Position numbers and translations under genes: made by a program. Shown piece after piece: positions 40,165 to 48,500 of a stretch of DNA of 49,913 nucleotides. The stretch's first letter is position 1. Every line of letters starts with the position of its first letter. This DNA is from an uncultured Pirellulaceae bacterium. Its GTDB lineage: Bacteria > Planctomycetota > Planctomycetia > Pirellulales > Pirellulaceae. The notes beneath the pieces were generated by a model that saw only the letters and a list, made by a program, of their open reading frames with translations, was not told the DNA's origin and searched no databases. The stretch covers positions 1 through 49,913 of the forward strand of contig CALKNI010000014.1 of the NCBI GenBank assembly GCA_938091115.1, given 5' to 3'.

Positions 40165-42618
40165 TTACCGGGTGACGCTCTTTTCCAGTTGTTTAGCGGT
40201 GTGCGCTGGATGAGTGAGTTGCGGTCGGGTTACATAGAGATGGCGGGCATCTTCAAGTTCCTCAATTTCGATCGTCCAAGGTAATTCGTAGCGGAGGATG
40301 TTCATTTCATTTTCACCCGCGACAATGATCGTGTGTGGGTTCTTTTCAATGAACCGGGCCAGTGAATTCGCTTCGCTTGAATAAAAAGTGACAATGTCAT
40401 CTGAATTAAGAGTGATCGCGGAACCATACGTTTCCCGACCGAAGAAGACGATCGGTGCCGAATCGAATTCATCGGAGTTTTTAATTCGACTGGCAGCGTG
40501 ATGGATTGATCGATCGACCGAGATCGTAGGAATTAATCGGTGAGTTGAAAGGGTGACGACCAGCAGTCCGGTGGCCGCGAAGCAGGCCCAGCTGATCTTC
40601 ACTTTTTTCCGGTAGGCGTAAGAGGCAATGACCAAACTGGTCATCAGTAGCAGGCCGCCAACAAATTCCTGAGCAGTTAAAACTGGAGTGAGACTTGAAT
40701 TCAAAAGTGAGATCGAGATGATTCCAATAATGGTGAACCAGAATAGTATTTCAAACGGAGCTCGACGCCCGGTTCGTACAAGCCAAGTTAGTTTGGGAGG
40801 ATTAACTCCATCTGGTCGTGTCTGTTGAGCGATGGCTTCGTCCGTTTGGCGGCTGAATAATTTTCGATCCAGCAGTCCGCCCATGAGAAGGCAAATCAAT
40901 GGAAATGAGGGGACGATATAGGTCGGCAACTTTGACTCGGATATCGAAAAGAATCCGACGATCCAAACGGCAGCAAGTAATAAAAAACCTTGTTCGCGAG
41001 TTCTCATGAATCGATTTTCAGGCCGCCTCGAGGTCAAGAATTTAATCAGCGAAGGGATCAGGTAGGAAGCCGGGAACATGAAGATAAAGATTCCGACAAA
41101 GTAATACCAAAATGGTTCGCGGTGGTTGAATGCGTCAGAAAAACGCACCAAGTGGTGTTTCCAGAAGAAATAGGTCAGGAAGTCGGGGTGGACCCAGGCG
41201 GTTGCAATAAACCAGGGGGCCGAAACCAAAAATGCAGGAATTGAAAACCAAATCCACCAACGACTTGGGAGGCTTTTTTGAATTGGGCTTAACCAGAAAA
41301 ATAGAATTAAAGGTGGCAGGCAAAGCACTCCAATCACTGGGCCTTTGATTAAGATTCCCAGTCCGCACGCAATGCTTGCGAGAAACGCGTAGCGGCGCTT
41401 GAATCCGTCGGATACCGCAAGGTAGGTGCTGAGGAGCATGATCGTCGACATCGCAGTCAAAGACGCATCCATCGTGACATAGCGACTGATGCAAACAAAT
41501 CCGGTAGTCAGTAAAAGGAGGAGACCGCCGAACCAGGAACCGCGGTATCCAAGTAGTTTTTTTCCAAGTAACAAAGTCGCAAGTAGCGTTAGCATCGAGG
41601 CCAACGCCACGGGCAGTCGTGTTGCGAATGGGCTGACGCCGAAGACCTTATAGCTTGCAGCGATGGCCCACATTTGGAGCGGTGGTTTATCCCAGTAATT
41701 TTCTTCGGCCAACGTCAGTGACATCCATTGGCCACTTTCAATGATGTTCAGAGCCAATTGTGCGTTTCTTGCTTCGTCGGGTTCGAACAGCGGATAGTTG
41801 AGACTGCTGAAAAAAACAACGGCAGCAATCAGCAACAGGCAAACCGTCGCTAGGAGTCGCTCATACGATTTGTAGCGGCGAACGGAGGACTCATTCAAAT
41901 TCACCGGAAACATAATACTGTTCCACCAGAAACGGCAACCTCGTTGGACTGCCTTTAAGATTTGGTGAATCGAAGGGGTTGTCCCATCCCTAGTAATTTC
42001 AAACTGCTGGATTCGAGCCTCGGTTACCGAAAGGCGGTTAAGTCGTGCTCGAGAGAGTGTTTCGGTTACAAATTGGTTGAGTGTATTGTGGTCTGTCTCG
42101 CCCTGGTCAGCAGGACGATCCATGGGGAGCGATTTGTATAAGTCGGGGATTCCACAGAGTTGGTCTTTTTGAAAGATCGTCAAACCGTAATCAAACTCAG
42201 TTTTATTTACTTTTAAAAGGAACCGAATTAAAAATGAATAGAGTTTAAATACGAGGCGCGTAATCGCTTTCGGTTGAGTTTGTTTGTTGCAGTTGTTGTT
42301 AAAGGACGACTGAAGGGGAAACTGGTCGATCTGTTTAAGCATCAATCCAAATTGATTGGCGTCGACTGAGGCTTCCGGTTCTAATAACGCAATGACCGGA
42401 TGGCGAGCGGCGTCGATAGCGGCTCTTAGATTCGGTACAACTGTTCTTTTTGGCGCTCGCAGATGAGGGTGTGTCAGTGGAGAGTTCGGCTGAGCGATGA
42501 CAATGACTTCAGCTCGCCAGTGAGATTTTCCAATTGCCTGAAGGCAATCTTCAATCCGTTGTTCGGTGTTGTTGTGATCTTCGGCTAGGATTAATGACAG
42601 GCTTGAAAAAGTCGACAT
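40165..42618 (-). CDS. Glycosyltransferase: degenerate GT2-like domain + ArnT/PMT-like membrane part
   Basis: 817 residues from the ATG at 42618 (GGA eight bases upstream); an ATG at 42636 adds six residues. Residues 1-240 resemble a family-2 glycosyltransferase fold (S-L-I-L-A-E-D-H start, A-A-I-D-A-A-R-H-P-V-I-A-L-L), but the metal-binding D-x-D is replaced by E-P-E-A, so it is likely inactive. From about 260 it is a polytopic ArnT/PMT-like (GT39/GT83) enzyme: F-E-P-D-E-A-R-N-A-Q in the first loop, Y-W-D-K-P-P-L-Q-M-W, V-T-M-D-A-S-L, and about ten helices. It should transfer a sugar from a polyprenyl carrier to a lipid or protein at the outer face of the inner membrane. The acceptor is unknown. 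Confidence 0.9.
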   Translation of the reverse strand: MSTFSSLSLILAEDHNNTEQRIEDCLQAIGKSHWRAEVIVIAQPNSPLTHPHLRAPKRTVVPNLRAAIDAARHPVIALLEPEASVDANQFGLMLKQIDQFPLQSSFNNNCNKQTQPKAITRLVFKLYSFLIRFLLKVNKTEFDYGLTIFQKDQLCGIPDLYKSLPMDRPADQGETDHNTLNQFVTETLSRARLNRLSVTEARIQQFEITRDGTTPSIHQILKAVQRGCRFWWNSIMFPVNLNESSVRRYKSYERLLATVCLLLIAAVVFFSSLNYPLFEPDEARNAQLALNIIESGQWMSLTLAEENYWDKPPLQMWAIAASYKVFGVSPFATRLPVALASMLTLLATLLLGKKLLGYRGSWFGGLLLLLTTGFVCISRYVTMDASLTAMSTIMLLSTYLAVSDGFKRRYAFLASIACGLGILIKGPVIGVLCLPPLILFFWLSPIQKSLPSRWWIWFSIPAFLVSAPWFIATAWVHPDFLTYFFWKHHLVRFSDAFNHREPFWYYFVGIFIFMFPASYLIPSLIKFLTSRRPENRFMRTREQGFLLLAAVWIVGFFSISESKLPTYIVPSFPLICLLMGGLLDRKLFSRQTDEAIAQQTRPDGVNPPKLTWLVRTGRRAPFEILFWFTIIGIISISLLNSSLTPVLTAQEFVGGLLLMTSLVIASYAYRKKVKISWACFAATGLLVVTLSTHRLIPTISVDRSIHHAASRIKNSDEFDSAPIVFFGRETYGSAITLNSDDIVTFYSSEANSLARFIEKNPHTIIVAGENEMNILRYELPWTIEIEELEDARHLYVTRPQLTHPAHTAKQLEKSVTR

Positions 42619-43097
42619 AAATTGATCCGTATACATCCATGCTGATTATTTAACCGGTCACATTGCACCGGATGGCTGACTCTCAGTCGTCGGTCTGCCT
42701 CAAAGTTGCAAGTGCTTTCGAGATAGCACCCTTCTGAGCGTATCGGAAACGTAAGTTTTGGGTCAATCTCAACCTGCTCGCCAAAGTGGCCAGTAGCTAA
42801 GTAAAAACATTGAGAATTATCCGCTGATTTAATGGATGAATGCGCGACCTTGCCGCTTCCAAGTTTTCCAAGCTTTGTTGAATGGGTATGCGTTTAGCGA
42901 GAAGAGTTTCAAGTTTTCGTTTGATTTTTGCAACATAGCGGTCAGATTTTATAGGTTACTGTGAAAATAGAGCCTTTTCGTTGAGATAAAGCTATTTCGG
43001 CCTATATATAATTTACTAAAGTCTTGTAAACTGTATGAGACGATTTTTTCTTATTTTTTCTGCCGTGTCGGCTAGTTTTAATTTTGGAGGTGTTTGA
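42619..43097. other. Upstream region of the DUF1559 gene
   Basis: About 480 bases between divergent genes. A promoter candidate is listed separately. No RNA gene or small protein is recognised. Confidence 0.5.
42981..43008 (+). promoter_or_regulatory. Candidate promoter of DUF1559 gene
   Basis: TTGAGA (42981-42986) and TATATA (43003-43008) are separated by 16 bases, a housekeeping-type -35/-10 pair, ahead of an AT-rich leader of about 85 bases. The leader ends in GGAGGTG, a near-perfect ribosome site (43085-43091) with good spacing to the ATG at 43098, so high expression is expected. Confidence 0.4.
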
Positions 43098-44078
43098 ATG
43101 TCTAATGGTTATTCAGTGGATAGACGACGAGCGTTCACATTGGTGGAATTGCTGGTTGTGATTGCCATCATAGGCATTCTGGTCGGGATGTTACTACCGG
43201 CTGTTCAGCAGGTTCGGGAGGCCGCCCGTCGGTCATCTTGTCTTAATAATGCTCGGCAACTTGTGCTTGCTAACCACAACTATCAAAGCGCCAATTTAAA
43301 ATTCCCAACGGTTGCCCCGTTTGTCGTCGGAAAAGGAAATCGAAGCTGGGTTGCTGCGGTTTTACCTTTCATCGACCAGCAGAACGTGGCTGATACGGTT
43401 AAATTAGGGAATGGCCCGGGTAATTGGGCAAGTAACAATTCGAGAGATTTTAGAATTCCAATTTTACTCTGCCCCTCGGCAACCCAAGAAGATGAGTCAG
43501 CGACTGATAATGCAGCTCAATACACCAATCACTACTCTGCTTGCATGGGGGCAATTGGTACTGCGAATAACGCATTCGTTCACGGTAAATCTACAATTGC
43601 CGGAACTGGCGGTGACATTGGAACTAACGGAGTCTTCTCTCCGCGTTCAACTAGCCCAACAAGCAAGCCGAACAACTTAGACTTTCAAGCGAAGTACGGA
43701 AAGAACTTTGACGATTGCCGTGATGGTTCGTCAAACACAATGGCCATATTTGAGTCCTCTCGTACAGCAATAGATGATCAGTGGAATCCAAAAAGAAAAG
43801 GCTGGGCATTTGGCTACAGGGGGGATAACAATGGCCTTCAGGAAATTTTCGCTGGAAACGCAGTTGTCTATAATTTGAGTGGTTTTGAAAACAACCTGAT
43901 CAACGCAGACCTGGCATTGCCTCTCTGGAACCAAGTTCCAGCAAGTAGTAACCATTCCGGTGGTTGCTTGGTTGCCATGATGGATGGGTCAGCAAGATTC
44001 TTGAATGAGTCAGTCAATCCAGATGCTTATATGGCCGCCGCCAATATGAAAGACGGCCAGCAAGCTGATCTAGAATAG
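43098..44078 (+). CDS. DUF1559 protein with pilin-type N-terminus
   Basis: 326 residues, the usual length. Residues 10-35 are the type IV pilin/type II secretion N-terminus: R-R-A-F-T-L-V-E-L-L-V-V-I-A-I-I-G, a prepilin peptidase site followed by a hydrophobic helix, then L-L-P-A-V-Q-Q-V-R-E-A-A-R-R. The rest is the DUF1559 beta-rich domain, ending with H-x9-D-G (H-S-G-G ... M-D-G-S-A-R-F-L). This is the SBP_bac_10 family greatly expanded in planctomycetes, of unknown role, probably surface-exposed pilin-like. Strong ribosome site and an intrinsic terminator make it a single, well-expressed gene. Confidence 0.96.
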   Translation: MSNGYSVDRRRAFTLVELLVVIAIIGILVGMLLPAVQQVREAARRSSCLNNARQLVLANHNYQSANLKFPTVAPFVVGKGNRSWVAAVLPFIDQQNVADTVKLGNGPGNWASNNSRDFRIPILLCPSATQEDESATDNAAQYTNHYSACMGAIGTANNAFVHGKSTIAGTGGDIGTNGVFSPRSTSPTSKPNNLDFQAKYGKNFDDCRDGSSNTMAIFESSRTAIDDQWNPKRKGWAFGYRGDNNGLQEIFAGNAVVYNLSGFENNLINADLALPLWNQVPASSNHSGGCLVAMMDGSARFLNESVNPDAYMAAANMKDGQQADLE

Positions 44079-44106
44079 AAACTCCAGTTGAATTGACTAT
44101 AAGGAG

Positions 44107-44138
44107 AAGCAGCAGGTGTTAAGCCTGCTGCTTTTTTA
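44107..44138 (+). terminator. Intrinsic terminator of DUF1559 gene
   Basis: AAGCAGCAGG (44107-44116) pairs perfectly with CCTGCTGCTT (44124-44133) around a seven-base loop, and T residues run on from the stem. This is a classic rho-independent terminator, 29 bases past the stop codon. Confidence 0.92.
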
Positions 44139-44170
44139 TTTAATTGGGGCAATGTGAAAGTTTGGGTTCA

Positions 44171-44791
44171 ATGTCACTTTCGAGTGTGTCAATTTTGATT
44201 GACCAGGAGACAATTCCCATTGAAGTCGAAAAGTTCCTTGTCGATATTTCCATTGAAGTAGAGCGGCATCGAACGAAAGTACCTGCCGGTTACCGAGGAT
44301 TTGTTCCAAGTGATTATCGAAAGTTGTATTTTGTTCTTCGGTTGATTGAGAGAAAGTGTTTGACTTGCGGGATGAAGTTTTGCGAGTGGGGGAGCGGTAT
44401 TGGCGTTGCGACGATGGTTGCCTCGATGGTTGGGTTTGAGGCTCACGGAATTGAAATCGACCCTGCGTTGGTTGAAGTCGCTGAGAGCCTTAGCGATGAA
44501 CATGAATTGCCCGTGAAGATTGCTTGCGGTAGCTTCGTCCCCGAGGGAGTGGATGACTTAATCGATTCGGCGTTTGCAGAAAACGCTGGTTCGATTTCGA
44601 TGGTGACCGAGGCGGTCGATGCCTACGCTGAGTTGGGTCTCCAAATCGATGAATTTGACATTATCTTCTGTTTTCCTTGGCCAACCGATGGAAATCTGAC
44701 GGCGGAGATCTTTGATCGCTGTGCCGCCACCGGTGCCGTTCTGGTTACCTACGACGAAATAGATGGGTACACGTTGCGTCGCAAAGACTAA
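44171..44791 (+). CDS. Class I methyltransferase-fold protein
   Basis: 206 residues from the ATG at 44171; the frame is open from 44144 but that TTG lies against the terminator. Residues 75-105 hold the SAM-binding pattern F-C-E-W-G-S-G-I-G-V-A-T followed by acidic E-I-D-P at the end of the second strand. Further on D-I-I-F-C-F-P-W-P replaces the usual motif IV. The N-terminal 50 residues are helical and charged. It may methylate a small molecule or protein, or bind SAM only. The ribosome site is weak. No related neighbour is present, and the upstream terminator separates it from the DUF1559 gene. Confidence 0.8.
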   Translation: MSLSSVSILIDQETIPIEVEKFLVDISIEVERHRTKVPAGYRGFVPSDYRKLYFVLRLIERKCLTCGMKFCEWGSGIGVATMVASMVGFEAHGIEIDPALVEVAESLSDEHELPVKIACGSFVPEGVDDLIDSAFAENAGSISMVTEAVDAYAELGLQIDEFDIIFCFPWPTDGNLTAEIFDRCAATGAVLVTYDEIDGYTLRRKD

Positions 44792-45520
44792 AACTTGGGT
44801 GAAATCCTAGCTGTCCTACTAGGGTGCGTTAAGTTGGGGGGACTGGCAAGACGCATCGGATCGATTGCCGAATTTATTTGGTTTTGCAGATGGAATTTTA
44901 GTCTTGAGTCAAGCCGTCATTTTTGCTTTTCGCGAGGATATAACTACGTATTTTTTTAGCTAAAATGCGGGGCTTGTCTTTGATACCTAAGAATCGGTCG
45001 AATCACTCAATTTTGATGTTATCGCTGCAGTTAAAGTGGTCATTGATTCGTTTGTTAATGTAGACGCCTGAGCTGAGAGTAAAGGCAGCGAATGAATTTC
45101 TAAAAATTAACTCGCGTTGGAAAATTTTGAAATATTCCCCTTTCGCCGGTTCGCCACTGAAAATCCTCCCTATTATTAGTGCCACTATTCTGAACCGAGG
45201 AATCTTTCACTAATTACACTCTCTGTGTTCAAGGTTCTCAGGCAGCTGATGCTCAGCTTCCCATTTTATTGCAAGTTGTTAAGCTGGGCAGGATTTTTAT
45301 CCTTGTAAATCGATGATTTTGGCCTTGGGGGAAAATTATCGGGTGAAAATCTGAAAATTATCAAAAATCGTGGCCAATTTTAATTATTGTAATAGTCATA
45401 CCAATATTTTGTCTTTTCTCGGGCGGGATTCACTCCCCGTGCCAGCCTGGGATTTTCATTCGTTGTGCACGTATTCAGGGCTTTTTGGGCGTTTGAATAC
45501 TATTAACAGGGTTTTCAAGA
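44792..45520. other. Long leader/intergenic region
   Basis: About 730 bases ahead of the giant protein gene. A CCTAG/CTAGG hairpin lies at about 44808-44825 without a T-run. A 60-codon minus-strand frame (45003-45185) has no family resemblance. Nothing else is recognised; the promoter of the next gene is presumably near its end. Confidence 0.45.
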
Positions 45521-48500
45521 ATGAGTTTAAACCGCCACTCGTCATCGAGACGTAAATTCAATCAGTCCAAGAAACGCCGGCGCAAGTCCAGTGAGTCAAC
45601 CGTGAACTACGAATCGCTTGAAGAACGGCGGTTATTGGCGGTCGATGTCGGATTGAATCTGAACACTGAGCAATTCGGTGGACCACCGAACTTGGCCGGT
45701 GCGGTTGGACCGAACCACGTCGTTACCGTGACCAATCAAAATTTTAAGGTGATTGATAAGGCCACCGGCGACTTGCTTGAAGAAAGAGGTATCGAAGAGT
45801 TCTGGCTTGGCACCGGCAACGATATGCCAGGCGCTTCTATTGACGAGGAATTGCTGGCCCCTGGCAGCGGGTCAGCGACACATTCTAGGATCGTCTACGA
45901 CGCCGACACTCGTCGTTGGTTCATTACTTCTGTCAGTAGTACCGATGTATATGATCCAAGCCAAGGTGGGGGCCATTCAGTATTACTCGGCATTTCTCGA
46001 ACAACTAACCCGCTTCTTGATTGGTATTCTGTCAACTATGCCTATGACGTTGATCGTGATCCCTCAACGGGTCCGATTGCTCTTGAAGGCGGTTTTCCAG
46101 CAGTCGGTGGGATAAGTAATGGTGTCAGTCTGGCGGTTGATGACGACAGCGTAATTATCTCGGCAGATTCTCCAAGTCCTTTTGCTCCCCCAGAAGTCTG
46201 GGCCTTCAATAAATACGAAGTACTAGTTCAACCTGGTATTCCTTTTATCGGAGCTGACGGCGGTGGTGTTAATGCCTCAGTCGTTGCTGCCGCAGGTAAC
46301 GATCATCAGTGGGGAACTGACGTAAAAGGTACGGTCGAGGGAACTTTTGGTTTGGTTGCGCCTGCTGAAGGTGACAAGCTTACTTTGACTGAATTAATCG
46401 ACACAGATATCTCCGGCGGGGCAGTCGCTCAAGCCAATGTCGATATCGCGGTCGACCCCTACGAAGCCCCTCCGGAGTTTATTCGACAGGAATTTGATCC
46501 AGATATCGTAAACGGTGGCACTGAGCTAACTGCATCGATTCAGCGATTAGGAAACAGTCTTTGGGCGACTCATGCTATTTTAGGAAGCGGTAGTGGATCC
46601 AATCCAGATGGTGGCGCTACTGAAACGAGTGCGATTCGGTGGTACGAGATTGACCTCGACACCAAAACCGTTAAGCAATCTGGAACCATTGAGCATCCGT
46701 TCTTTAACTATATTTATCCTTCGATTGCAGTGACTGAAGCTGGTCACGTCGCGATTTCTTACACCGCTGCCGGTGTGGGTGAGAACGCGGGTGAAGGTAT
46801 TTTTCCATCGTTGGCCGTCTCCATTGGCTATAACAACGGTGGCAACATCATCATGGAGGAGTCTCGAATCCTCAAAGATGGCGAAGGCGGATACTTTGAC
46901 GGACGGGGAAACCTCTGGGGTAACTATGCAAGCACTGTTGCCGATCCGAATGATCCAACAAAAGCGTGGGTATTTGGCTACTGGACTGATGATTCGATTC
47001 GAAGAAACGGGCAAATCCAGGCAATTGAAATTTCATTGATCGGTCACAGTCCTGAGATAGTGGGCGATGCGAATCCCAATACAATGGTGGTTCGGCGTTC
47101 AGCGATCGACAATGCGATGATTGAGGTGGAAGTTGATGGGATGGTGGTCAAAACCTATGCCGAAACCATGATGCACTCGATCACTCTCAATGGAATGGGC
47201 GGAGATGACACATTCATTGTCGATACAAGTAATGGAGAATTGGAATTCGCCGGCGGTGTAGAAATCATTGGCGACGGCGACGATACATTTGTTGCGAGTA
47301 CTGTTGAAAATACGACTTGGGAAATTGGTCTCGATGGCGAAGGACAGGCCGCGATTGGAAACGACTTCGCGCCTCCTTGTGATGAGCCCCATCCAGATGA
47401 GCAGATCATCAATCTAAATTTTGAGGCAGATTCTCTGTGGTTTGATGACACGGCCTATAACCAGAATGGATACGCCACTTTCGGCGACGCCTTGCGTGGT
47501 GAACTGCAGCTTTATTTTGATAACACAATTATCCCGTTATTCGAGGGAAGCTTCACTGTAACGCTCGACATTACAGATAATGAAGTTGATTCTTTGGCAA
47601 CAGCCGAGGCGTTCGGCTATGGCTTTCACGATCTCAATGGCGAAAATGTTTGGGCTGCGTCCCCTTGGTCGATTATGACCGGACGGGGTGACAGTAACGG
47701 CGTTGATGAGAGTGATGGAATGATCAATTACAACCTTGATCTAAGTCGCTTTGGAGGTGACCAGCAGGCACTACTCGGTAACATCACCGGTGGTTTGACA
47801 CGATCGCAGTATTTCCGCGTGCTGGGAATGGAGTCTTTCATCCCTAATGAAACTCAAAGTTTCGATCCTCGTGGAAATCGCGATGTTGCGAGCGTAATGG
47901 ACTTACAGTACCGCGATCTTAACGATGCCGCGGTGGTTGGGAACTATGACGCGAATGATTCCACCTTTGAAGTATTAAGCTACACCAGTAATGCGAACTG
48001 GGCTGGTGATGGTTCCGGTTTGTACTTCCTTGGGGAAAGTGACACCGGTACTCCGATGCCACTTCCAGTCAACTCGAATACAGAGCTGATTGATTTCGAT
48101 ACGATTGCTTCAAGTCTTGCCGGCTCTTCCCGGGACGGAAGTTTCAACCAGATCATCGAGCAGGATCGGGCATTCTTACGCGGAATGGGCTTTAGTTTAA
48201 GCCCGGTCAATCCTCCTGAGCTTTCGCCCGGATTTAGTGTCGTATTTACCGGGATCGATGAACTTCAAGCGGGTGACGGGACCGATTATATCTGCATTGG
48301 TAGTTCGAATATTGATCTGATGATCAGCTCCGGTCTTGGTAACGATATCTTTAACGTGACCGGATTAGGCGTCGGTGCTCTCAACCTTTTTGGTGAGGGT
48401 GGCGATGATACCTACGAAGTCGTATTCAGTTCGTCCGGCGTAATAACGATTATCGATAGCGTTGGGACAGAGAACGATACGCTGATTGGTAAAGGAACCT

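Noticed and set aside
45003..45185. 60-codon minus-strand frame
   Set aside because: No family resemblance, no ribosome site, isolated in a long AT-rich leader.
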